Source: an uncultured Prevotellaceae bacterium | GTDB taxonomy: Bacteria > Bacteroidota > Bacteroidia > Bacteroidales > Bacteroidaceae | Assembly (NCBI GenBank): GCA_937891085.1 | Contig: CALAEY010000088.1 | Span: 1 to 24,057 of the forward strand | Direction of reading: 5' to 3' | Length of the DNA stretch: 24,057 nucleotides | Shown: piece by piece, positions 6,289 to 12,465 of the stretch | Position numbering within the stretch: position 1 is the first letter of the stretch | Layout: every line of letters begins with the position of its first letter | Position numbers and translations under genes: made by a program | The notes under the pieces: model-generated | Told to the model about the DNA's origin: nothing | Databases searched by the model: none | The model's input: the letters and a program-made list of their open reading frames with translations, nothing else

Positions 6289-7656
6289 TTACCTTACCCA
6301 AAGGGCGACACCACTGCTGGCACCCCAAATCCACAGGATATTGAAGAGGATGCCAAAGAGCACGGCCCATATAGTATTTTGGCGATAGACTTTTTCATAG
6401 TATTCCTTACTCTCCCAACGTTCTGAGAGCCATACCAATCGGCGGCCATTACGACAGAACACGTATGCCAACGCCAGATTGGTCAGGAAGCGCAGCATGG
6501 TGAGCCAAGCGAGTGATTCGGGAAAAATACTCACCACCACATGAATGCTGACAAAGAGCAGATAGAGCGGTAGGCGGTAACGGACACGATGGCAGATAAG
6601 GAAATACTTAGGGAACAGCAAACCTACCCAAGACATACGGTTGATGCCTGGCATGAGTTGGGGATCATAACGAGGATCAATTGCCTCCTTCAAAAGGTTA
6701 CTATCACGCTTCCAGAAATACGACAGGTTTTCTTCCAGATGATGCGGATGACCTTCGCGATGAAGGGCGATCAGCTCGTCATAGGCCTTCTTACTATCGA
6801 GAAGATGAATGCGGAAAGTACCATCTTCACGTAGATAGAACACCTGCTCTTCATCCTGCAGCTGATGCAGCTCTGGGAAATCCAAATCATACTCGTCCTT
6901 GGCATATTTACGGAAGGTTTGATACTGCTTAAAGTCTGTGACCCAGAAGATGACCTTCTCCAGATAGCCATGTTCCACACATTGGTCAAACTCCCACAGA
7001 TAGCCCTCACTGATATTGACGCGCTGCAAAATGATGGGGGCTTCGCGCTGCATCTTCAGCACAGCTTCCTGCCAGTCGTCACCCGCATAGATGCGCTTCG
7101 CACCACGCGGTGGCATGAACTCGTTGGGTTGTCCTATAGCGTATGGCTGGTAGATTTTCCTAAGTGCAGCCATCAATCTTCGCTCGCATTGGTTTCTACG
7201 GTTGTCTTCCTTGAAGCTACGCAGGTAGAGGATGAAGTAACGAAGGTACGGCACTTGCTCCGTGGAAAAGAAATCGAGCTTACCAAGCAAGGAGCTGAGG
7301 ATGTAGTAAAGCGGAATGATGAACATCAGCATGAAGCTCATAGGCAAGAACATCTGACGGTAAGAGTCGAACTCCCCGCTGAAGAAACTCTTGTAGTTCA
7401 CCATGAAAGAGAATATATTGACCAACTGGAACGCACAGAAAAGCGTGCAAAGCATCAGAATCCAATGCGATACTTTGCGGCAGCGAATCGCCAGTTTATA
7501 GTTGCTGGTGTAATAGATGATCAGACGGAATGGCAGTGAGAGGACGAGGTACCAAACCAACATCCACACCAATCCCCAAAGTGCTCCCATCAATGTGAAA
7601 GGCAGCACACTGGTTGCAAAATAAGTTACATCCCATGCTTGTTGCATAACCGTCAC
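6289..7656 (-). CDS. Six-span membrane protein with a central TIR-like domain
   Basis: A 455-aa protein partnered with the RyR gene. About three membrane spans (~20-49, 65-85, 105-128) lead into a soluble block (~138-345), and about three spans close it (~364-402, 428-452). The soluble block starts YLRYFILYLRSFKED (strand A-like, compare TIR 'Y-D-V-F-I-S-Y'), continues with AIGQPNEFMPPRGAKRIYAG and DDWQEAVLKMQREAPIILQR, then ISEGYLWEFDQCVEHG, where Trp221-Glu222 occupies the place of the catalytic Glu helix of TIR NADases. The 'LRSF...IG-P-x-E...D-W-x-x-x-V...A-x-I-I-x-x-x...W-E' pattern recalls a family of TIR-like membrane proteins in other bacteria (memory, not a search). The start is GTG at 7656, overlapping the RyR stop (GTGA), or ATG at 7647. 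Catalysis is inferred. Confidence 0.6.
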   Translation of the reverse strand: MTVMQQAWDVTYFATSVLPFTLMGALWGLVWMLVWYLVLSLPFRLIIYYTSNYKLAIRCRKVSHWILMLCTLFCAFQLVNIFSFMVNYKSFFSGEFDSYRQMFLPMSFMLMFIIPLYYILSSLLGKLDFFSTEQVPYLRYFILYLRSFKEDNRRNQCERRLMAALRKIYQPYAIGQPNEFMPPRGAKRIYAGDDWQEAVLKMQREAPIILQRVNISEGYLWEFDQCVEHGYLEKVIFWVTDFKQYQTFRKYAKDEYDLDFPELHQLQDEEQVFYLREDGTFRIHLLDSKKAYDELIALHREGHPHHLEENLSYFWKRDSNLLKEAIDPRYDPQLMPGINRMSWVGLLFPKYFLICHRVRYRLPLYLLFVSIHVVVSIFPESLAWLTMLRFLTNLALAYVFCRNGRRLVWLSERWESKEYYEKVYRQNTIWAVLFGILFNILWIWGASSGVALWVR

Positions 7657-7949
7657 TCTTTGGTGATCTTATAACCCAACTTCAATAGCAACTTAATGGA
7701 GTTCATGGCTGTGGCACGGTCATACTCACGCTCTCCCTCCGTCAGTTCTTCATAGGGAATGAGGTCGGGATGCTGCTTCAGGGCATCGTTGCGTACAGGT
7801 CCGTAAGTCCATCCTTCATTCATGCGGTTATGAGCCCACACTTCATGGGCATTCTTGGCTATCTGTTCACGCAGCTCCAGCAATCCGTCTGGTAAGGTTA
7901 CTTCAGAAAGATCTGCTGGCTGTGGTATATATTTCTTGTCTTCCTTCAT
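7653..7949 (-). CDS. Stand-alone RyR (ryanodine-receptor repeat) domain protein
   Basis: A 98-aa protein that is essentially one RyR domain. Seen in the sequence: YIPQPADLSEVTLPDGL (7-23), NAHEVWAHNRMNEGWTYG (33-50), KQHPDLIPYEELTEGEREYDR (58-78) and a final helix up to LGYKI. The chain H-E-x-W-A-x-x-R...G-W-x-Y-G...H-P-x-L-x-P-Y-x-x-L...Y-D-R is the family signature, shared with the cytosolic repeats of animal ryanodine receptors. Prokaryotic RyR domains have been proposed as ligand sensors in nucleotide-linked conflict systems; no ligand is shown here. It has no signal peptide. Its stop overlaps the next start (GTGA), so it is coupled to the TIR-like membrane protein. Upstream is a 67-nt gap containing a repeat. 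Confidence 0.85.
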   Translation of the reverse strand: MKEDKKYIPQPADLSEVTLPDGLLELREQIAKNAHEVWAHNRMNEGWTYGPVRNDALKQHPDLIPYEELTEGEREYDRATAMNSIKLLLKLGYKITKE

Positions 7950-7967
7950 TCTTCATTAACTTCGTTG

Positions 7968-8016
7968 ATTATGCTCACGCTCGGCAGATCTGATGCAAGC
8001 ATCGCTCTGCTCTCAC
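7968..8016. repeat. Interspersed intergenic repeat upstream of the RyR gene
   Basis: On (-) the segment reads GTGAGAGCAGAGCGATGCTT then GCATCAGATCTGCCGAGCGT then GAGCATAA, with an inner hairpin GATGC-TT-GCATC. The AGAGCAGAG and TGCCGAGCGTGAGCAT parts resemble a short repeat common between Prevotella genes by my recollection. No second copy occurs in this window, so the repeat status is inferred. Confidence 0.35.
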
Positions 8017-8319
8017 TTAATCGCATAATTCTTCATTCTTCAATTTCTTGTTCTTCCCTGTGACAAGGTCGGTCACCCACTTGCCGATTTTACGCTGGAT
8101 ACCAGCCTCCGTGGTAGGAATGCCTGTCTGCTTGGTGAACCAGCGCTTCAGTTTGGTGATGCCCAGCAACTTCTTCCAACTGAATGACACGGTGACACCT
8201 GGGATTATCTCTGTCCCCGTTTTCTTACGCTTTCGGGTCGTACCAGAGGTGGTGGTCGTGGTGGTCACCGTCACCCCATTCTTGGTGGTCTTTTTGGTTG
8301 TAGTCTTCTTTGTTACCAT
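8017..8319 (-). CDS. Small Thr/Lys-rich basic protein, unknown function
   Basis: A 100-aa, strongly basic protein. Residues 1-36 are Thr/Lys repeats (MVTKKTTTKKTTKNGVTVTT...TTRKRKK). A compact middle follows: IPGVTVSFSWKKLLGITKLKRWFTKQTGIPTTEAGIQRKIGKW (about 42-85). The middle 'S-W-K-K-L-L-G-I-T-K-x-K-x-x-x-x-x-x-T-G-I-P-T-T-x-A-G-x-Q-R-K-I-G' is regular enough to be a conserved small domain that I have seen in Bacteroidota hypothetical proteins; I cannot give a function. The last residues (KLKNEELCD) are encoded by a repeat (GAAGAATGAAGAATTATG), so the C-terminus may have been extended by repeat insertion. Same strand as, and 67 nt upstream of, the RyR gene. A DNA- or RNA-binding role is plausible only from charge. 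Confidence 0.6.
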   Translation of the reverse strand: MVTKKTTTKKTTKNGVTVTTTTTTSGTTRKRKKTGTEIIPGVTVSFSWKKLLGITKLKRWFTKQTGIPTTEAGIQRKIGKWVTDLVTGKNKKLKNEELCD

Positions 8320-8332
8320 AATTCTAAAATAT

Positions 8333-8424
8333 ATTGAGAATTGAAGATTGAGAATTGAGGATTAATCTCCCAAATGAGAATCAAAGCGCAGCTATAATTT
8401 TCAATTGTCAATTGTCAATTGCCA
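8333..8424. repeat. Cluster of AATTGA-type microrepeats
   Basis: Two blocks flank 40 nt of other sequence: TTGAGAATTGAAGATTGAGAA (8333-) and TCAATTGTCAATTGTCAATTG (8401-8421). The second block contains the stop codon of the DAACS gene (TCA at 8415 on (+)). The same 18-base core recurs inside valS (13849-13880), and relatives lie at 703-727 and 4868-4890. Confidence 0.7.
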
Positions 8425-9584
8425 TTCTTCATTATTTTGTTCATTACCAGTGCGATGGCTCCGTCGCCCGTCACATTGCAAGCCGTTCCGAAGCTATCCA
8501 TAGCGATGTAAAGTCCTATCATCAACGCTTGCGCCGCCTCATCGAAGCCAAGCATCGACTGCAAGATACCGAGGGCTGCCATAATGGCTCCGCCAGGCAC
8601 TCCAGGCGCTGCCACCATGGTGATGCCCAGCATGCAGATGAATCCGAAGAACATGCCGAAGGTATAGGGCATGCCTTGCATAAGCATCAGCGCCAGTGCA
8701 CAAGCTACTATCTTGAGCATACTACCTGAGAGATGGATGGTGGCACAGAGAGGGATGACGAAACCAGACACCTCGTCACTCACCCCATTCTTGCGCGTCT
8801 GCTCCAAAGTCACGGGGATGGTAGCGGCACTCGACTGGGTGCCCAATGCCGTGAAATAAGCTGGGAGCATGGTCCATAGCAACTTCAGTGGGTTGCGCTT
8901 CACGATGCCGCCTGCCACGCAATAGAGCCCAATAAGCCAGAGGATGTGCAGCGCGAAGATGATGCCGATAATACTGATGAACACCACGAGGATGGAGAAT
9001 ACCTGCCCCGACTTGGTCATATTCAGGAAGATGCCAAAGATATAAAGTGGCAGCAGTGGCAGTATCACACTACTGATGGTCTTGACTATGATTTGCTGGA
9101 AATCGCGTGCCACGTTCTTCAGATAATCGGTTTCCAGAGTGGCAGCTCCAAGGCCGAGGACGAAGGCCAACACGAGGGCCGTCATTACATCCATTAGCGG
9201 AGGGATATTCACCGTGAAATAAGGCTCTATGCCTTTGGCCTCGCTGATCTCCTCCAATGGCACTCCAGACGTGATAAGAGAGGGGAAGAACGTCTGTCCC
9301 GTAGCGAAGGAGAGCAATCCTGCCACCAGCGTACAGCCGTAGGCCATCAGCACCGTGATGAGCAGCATGCGCCCTGCCCCACGTCCTATGTCGGCAATAG
9401 CCACAGTGACCAACCCCACGATGATAAACGGGATGCAGAAACCGAGGAACTGACTGAACACTGAGTTGAATGTCTCGAACACACGCACCAGCCACAACGG
9501 CAGCCATTGCCCGATGACAATGCCCAGCACAATGGCTATCAGGATGCGCGGCAAAAGGCCTATATGGAGTTTCTTCATATTCAC
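8415..9584 (-). CDS. Dicarboxylate/amino acid:cation symporter (DAACS family)
   Basis: A 389-aa inner-membrane secondary transporter of the glutamate-transporter-homologue fold (GltP/DctA/SstT group). Visible family motifs are GTQSSAATIPVTL (the serine-rich hairpin, ~248-260), GFVIPLCATIHLSG (~274-287), APGVPGGAIMAALGIL (the HP2-type loop, ~326-341) and MDSFGTACNVTGDGAIALVMNK (the substrate-binding TM8, ~362-383). The usual 'I-N-x-D-G' after the HP1 region is H-L-S-G here, so the conserved Asp is replaced by Ser, which may alter cation or substrate preference. The start is MNMKK at 9584 or the second Met at 9578. The C-terminus NKIMKNGN and the stop come from the AATTGACAATTG repeat. Substrate could be glutamate, aspartate, serine or a dicarboxylate. 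Confidence 0.9.
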   Translation of the reverse strand: MNMKKLHIGLLPRILIAIVLGIVIGQWLPLWLVRVFETFNSVFSQFLGFCIPFIIVGLVTVAIADIGRGAGRMLLITVLMAYGCTLVAGLLSFATGQTFFPSLITSGVPLEEISEAKGIEPYFTVNIPPLMDVMTALVLAFVLGLGAATLETDYLKNVARDFQQIIVKTISSVILPLLPLYIFGIFLNMTKSGQVFSILVVFISIIGIIFALHILWLIGLYCVAGGIVKRNPLKLLWTMLPAYFTALGTQSSAATIPVTLEQTRKNGVSDEVSGFVIPLCATIHLSGSMLKIVACALALMLMQGMPYTFGMFFGFICMLGITMVAAPGVPGGAIMAALGILQSMLGFDEAAQALMIGLYIAMDSFGTACNVTGDGAIALVMNKIMKNGN

Positions 9585-9599
9585 AACGATTTGATGTTG

Positions 9600-9631
9600 C
9601 GAATATAATAAAAAGAGGTGAAAATAAGCAA
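9600..9631 (-). promoter_or_regulatory. Possible promoter of the DAACS gene, embedded in a terminator arm
   Basis: On (-): TTG (9629-9631), 21 nt, TATATTCG (9600-9607; one mismatch to TAnnTTTG). The upstream element lies in the right arm of the terminator at 9616-9671, so terminator and promoter share bases. Confidence 0.35.
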
Positions 9632-9671
9632 GGTAGTCTGCTGTTTTTTATTCCCTTGCTTATTTTCACCT
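9610..9671 (-). terminator. Rho-independent terminator after the LRR lipoprotein gene
   Basis: An 18-bp perfect inverted repeat: AGGTGAAAATAAGCAAGG at both ends on the (-) reading (9654-9671 and 9616-9633 as complement). On (-) it is followed by CTTTTTATTATA. It lies 62 nt past the LRR stop. Confidence 0.75.
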
Positions 9672-9732
9672 ACTTTCACTCTAAACCTCCCCAAAGCAAG
9701 AAGGAGTTTTAGAGGGAGGGAGTACAATGAAC

Positions 9733-11874
9733 CTATTGGTTTACCACGTTAACGTTCTTGTTTCCTTCAAGCGACGTATTCAAGCTGGTGGTATCGGCTT
9801 TGCGGGCATACAATGTCATTGTACGCGAGGTTGTTTTTGCTTCATTAGTATATTGATTGCCACAAATTATATTTGACTTCGTGAGCTGCGTTAGCTGTGT
9901 AACTATAACCCCAGTCATCAGGTTTCCTGAGCAATTCAAGGTTTTCAAGGCTGTATTATTTGTTAATGATAAACCAGTGGTTGTGAGAAGATTATCACTG
10001 CACGTCAAAGAACCAAGTTCCGTATTGGTAGATGTGTTTAATGAAGTGAGCTTATGCCCATCAACACGCAATACCGTCAGTTCTGTACAGCCTGTTACAT
10101 TCAAAATACTCATCTTTCCAACTTGGCTATCATCGCTATATATATTGAAAATCAGTGATGTCAGCGAGGTGCAATTACTAAGATCCAAAACCGTTAAATA
10201 TGGCAGGTAAGCAGTAGAACCTGTGGTAGCCCAGTTCAATGTTGTAAACTGATTTTCCCCGGCATACAAATACTGAACCTTCGTATTATTCAACCCATTA
10301 AAGGTGGTGAGCTGGTTGTCAGAACAGTTTATATATATAAGTTCAGTGTTATAATTCAAAGTCAGTTTAGTGAGTTTATTGCCAGAGCAATTTAAAACAC
10401 CCAAAGCCGTGTTCTTGGTTAAACCCAGGCTACTAATCTGGTTATTTGAGCAATTCAAAGTAGTCAACGCCGTATTGTAAGTTGTACTAAGCGATGTAAG
10501 TTTGTTGCCTGAGCAATTCAAATTAGTCAAAGCCGTGCTCTTGGTTATACTCAGGCTACTAATCTGGTTATTTGAGCAATTCAAATCAGTCAACGCCGTG
10601 TTATTGTATAAACTCAGGCTACTAATCTGGTTATTTGAGCAATTCAACTCCTGCAAAACCGTATTGTTAGCTGTACTAAGCGATGTAAGCTTGTTGTTTG
10701 AGCAGTCTAACTCTCTCAGGGCAACGTTTTTGGATACATCTAACGAGGTGAGTTGGTTGTCAGAGCAATACAAATACATAAGTGATGTGAAGATTTTTAA
10801 CTGATCGTACACTTCTGACTCTGTCACATTAGTAAGATTAAGTTTAAATACAGATTTTATTTTATTTTTATTTTCACTTAACCAGTACTTCCCGTCAGCG
10901 TTCTTGATGAACGTCACTGTATTATTTGCCTCCGCATTGGCCACCAGAGTTGAGTTTATGGATAGATCCATCGTTTTAGAGATCTTCCAACCATCATTCC
11001 TCACCAAATCTTTCTCAGGCGTAAAGGTAGTTGTATAAACAAAATTATTGCCTGTCAACGTCAAGGTCAGAGTGCCACCATTGGTCTTCAGATTCACAGG
11101 AAGCACCAACATGTAGGCCGTGAGTTTACCGTTTGCTGCCACTGCGATGTTATTCAACTTCATCGAGATGGTTTGAGTAGTCGTCAAGCTATTAACTGCA
11201 GGTTCCGAACCAGAGATATCCAGATTTGCCCTTGTGATAAAGGGCGATTTCGTCGAGTTTGAGGTGAGGCTCAATTCGGTGAAGGTGTCGGCACATGGAA
11301 TTGTAAGGTCAAACCACAGTACGGAGCTCATGCGCTTCATCGTGAAATTCAGACCACCACTATCGCTTTTGGTGGTAGGACTGGATCCCATGTAATCGTA
11401 GGCACCCAAGTGAGCCGTACTGCCGTTGGCAGTCTGCTTCATCTTACTATAGTCATACTCTATCGGAATAGTCTTATTGTCATTGAAAACGTTCCACTTA
11501 CTGAAGGGGAAGTAGGCCGAATAGGTATAGGAGGGCTTCAATGCCCAGCCTCCGCCATCAAAGTTAGCAGAAATGGTGCCGTACTCCGTCAGTGGGAACT
11601 CCACCTGCCCTCCTTGACTGGGGAAGATGCCAATGGTGTCGCCCTCTGCCCACAAATCCTTGAACGTACCATTTGCAATAACAAAGTCACCTCTTGTGGA
11701 AGCCTGATCGTATATTTCACCAAAGGGTTCAATGGTGGCAGTAATGTACTTGATGTAGGATTCTGTGCCAGCCGTCTTATCAACAGAGGTGACATCTGAC
11801 ACCAAATCATCGGCACAGGAGGCAAGCCCCAAGCAAACCGAAAGAAGGAATAGATAGCGCATCTTGTTTTTCAT
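9733..11874 (-). CDS. Fimbrillin-like lipoprotein fused to leucine-rich repeats
   Basis: A surface lipoprotein of 713 aa. Signal peptide MKNKMRYLFLLSVCLGLASC, lipidated Cys20. Residues ~40-330 look fimbrillin/Mfa-like: ANGTFKDLWAEGDTIGIFPS, SYTYSAYFPFSKWN, FTMKRMSSVLWFDLTIP, and the late GGTLTLTLTGNNFVYTT. Then ~350-680 is a leucine-rich repeat region, about eight tandem 21-residue units (L-x-x-L-N-C-S-x-N-x-I-S-S-L-x-x-x-x-N-T-A) plus looser ones. The tail (SRTMTLYARKADTTSLNTSL) is not a recognised sorting domain. An in-frame ATG at 11961 would place non-signal residues before the lipoprotein signal, so I start at 11874. A micro-peptide gene (12002-12103) precedes it, as at 1791-1904. The LRR face probably binds a protein or glycan ligand (inference). 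Confidence 0.75.
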   Translation of the reverse strand: MKNKMRYLFLLSVCLGLASCADDLVSDVTSVDKTAGTESYIKYITATIEPFGEIYDQASTRGDFVIANGTFKDLWAEGDTIGIFPSQGGQVEFPLTEYGTISANFDGGGWALKPSYTYSAYFPFSKWNVFNDNKTIPIEYDYSKMKQTANGSTAHLGAYDYMGSSPTTKSDSGGLNFTMKRMSSVLWFDLTIPCADTFTELSLTSNSTKSPFITRANLDISGSEPAVNSLTTTQTISMKLNNIAVAANGKLTAYMLVLPVNLKTNGGTLTLTLTGNNFVYTTTFTPEKDLVRNDGWKISKTMDLSINSTLVANAEANNTVTFIKNADGKYWLSENKNKIKSVFKLNLTNVTESEVYDQLKIFTSLMYLYCSDNQLTSLDVSKNVALRELDCSNNKLTSLSTANNTVLQELNCSNNQISSLSLYNNTALTDLNCSNNQISSLSITKSTALTNLNCSGNKLTSLSTTYNTALTTLNCSNNQISSLGLTKNTALGVLNCSGNKLTKLTLNYNTELIYINCSDNQLTTFNGLNNTKVQYLYAGENQFTTLNWATTGSTAYLPYLTVLDLSNCTSLTSLIFNIYSDDSQVGKMSILNVTGCTELTVLRVDGHKLTSLNTSTNTELGSLTCSDNLLTTTGLSLTNNTALKTLNCSGNLMTGVIVTQLTQLTKSNIICGNQYTNEAKTTSRTMTLYARKADTTSLNTSLEGNKNVNVVNQ
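10364..10754 (-). repeat. 63-bp tandem repeat coding for leucine-rich repeats
   Basis: Units of 63 bp (21 codons). For example, the string AGGCTACTAATCTGGTTATT begins at 10427, 10553 and 10616, spacings of 126 and 63 bp. Near-identity at the DNA level suggests recent duplication or copy-number change within the gene. Confidence 0.75.
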
Positions 11875-11922
11875 AATATCTGGTTTAAATGTGAATAATT
11901 CTTGTTTAGCTGAATCTCCGGC

Positions 11923-11958
11923 GCACGGGTAGGCATTTAATTTCTCTCCTACCCGTGC
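11923..11958 (-). promoter_or_regulatory. Stem-loop between micro-peptide and LRR lipoprotein
   Basis: GCACGGGTAGG (11923-11933) and CCTACCCGTGC (11948-11958) form an 11-bp perfect stem with a 14-nt loop, in the 127-nt gap between the micro-peptide stop and the lipoprotein start. No T-tract follows on (-). A second small hairpin (GCAC...GTGC, ~11978-11996) precedes it. Possible RNA control element or processing site. Confidence 0.5.
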
Positions 11959-12001
11959 CACCTGAGGTTCATCTTAGAGCACAACTCAAAAGTGCGCTTA
12001 G

Positions 12002-12103
12002 TCAGAAGCTGCCTTCTTCACCTGTAGCGGAATCAGCAATTACGCCCTCAACTTCCATCTCAACCACTTCTGCAGAAGGGATTTCATAAATGACTTTCTT
12101 CAT
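12002..12103 (-). CDS. Micro-peptide (33 aa) upstream of fimbrillin/LRR lipoprotein
   Basis: MKKVIYEIPSAEVVEMEVEG + VIADSATGEEGSF, 33 codons on the (-) strand, stop TGA at 12002-12004. It is homologous over its first ~17 residues to the peptide at 1791-1904 (Y-E-x-P-x-A-E-V-V-x-M-E shared), while the C-terminal part is variable and ends in a Gly/Ser/Thr segment. It has no signal peptide or membrane span. It is followed after 127 nt by the fimbrillin/LRR lipoprotein, repeating the arrangement of the first locus. The gene lies just downstream of the strong valS terminator, so it needs its own promoter; I see only a weak -7-like TATGTTTA near 12133. Function is unknown. Confidence 0.7.
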   Translation of the reverse strand: MKKVIYEIPSAEVVEMEVEGVIADSATGEEGSF

Positions 12104-12175
12104 TTGTGAACAATTTAAAATGTTAAACATATAGTGAATTAATTCTCTTTCAGCTTACCAGACTTGCATCAAAGC

Positions 12176-12231
12176 AAAAAAGGCGCATGGCGCATGGGAT
12201 TCCATTTGATGGAATCCCATGCGCCATGCGC
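12176..12231 (-). terminator. Terminator downstream of valS: 23-bp perfect palindrome
   Basis: GCGCATGGCGCATGGGATTC + CAT (12183-12205) is perfectly complementary to 12209-12231 with a 3-nt loop. On the (-) strand it is followed by C and TTTTTT (12176-12181), so it is a (-) terminator for valS transcription, although 235 nt past the valS stop. The arms are unusually long, and GCGCATGG is itself repeated inside each arm. Confidence 0.75.
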
Positions 12232-12465
12232 ACATTAACCTCACTCGCCGCTATGCGGCTCGCGATTTTAGTATTTATAGAACAACGTTCGTTCGTTCGT
12301 TCGTTCGTTCTAACAAAATAATCCATATTTCCAAGCATTTGCATGGAAATCTTCAAGGAAATATTTGTCAGTCCGTATGTCATCATTGCCTATTATTGCA
12401 TTTTCTTATAACATGCTACAAAAATAGGACTTCTCCACGAAAATACCAAATAAAACTACTTATTT
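12232..12465. other. Spacer between valS and its distal terminator
   Basis: About 235 nt without a credible gene. It holds a small hairpin GCCGC-TAT-GCGGC (12247-12259), the GTTC x6 tract (12287-12310), and otherwise AT-rich sequence. An overlapping (-) frame (VRTNERTNER...) is an artefact of the tetranucleotide repeat. Confidence 0.6.
12287..12310. repeat. Tetranucleotide repeat (GTTC)6
   Basis: Six perfect GTTC units (GAAC on (-)), preceded by AACAAC. Tracts of this type can change length by slipped-strand mispairing; no gene start is close enough to make it an obvious phase switch. Confidence 0.9.

Noticed and set aside
10364..10754. CRISPR-like periodic repeats
   Set aside because: The period is 63 bp, in frame, and encodes leucine-rich repeats; there are no unique spacers between constant repeats.
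11875..11961. N-terminal extension of the LRR lipoprotein (MARVGEKLNAYPC...)
   Set aside because: It would bury the lipoprotein signal peptide, and its codons coincide with the leader hairpin at 11923-11958.
12150..12386. 78-codon (-) frame with VRTNERTNER
   Set aside because: It is created by the GTTC repeat and the terminator palindrome; no coding features.
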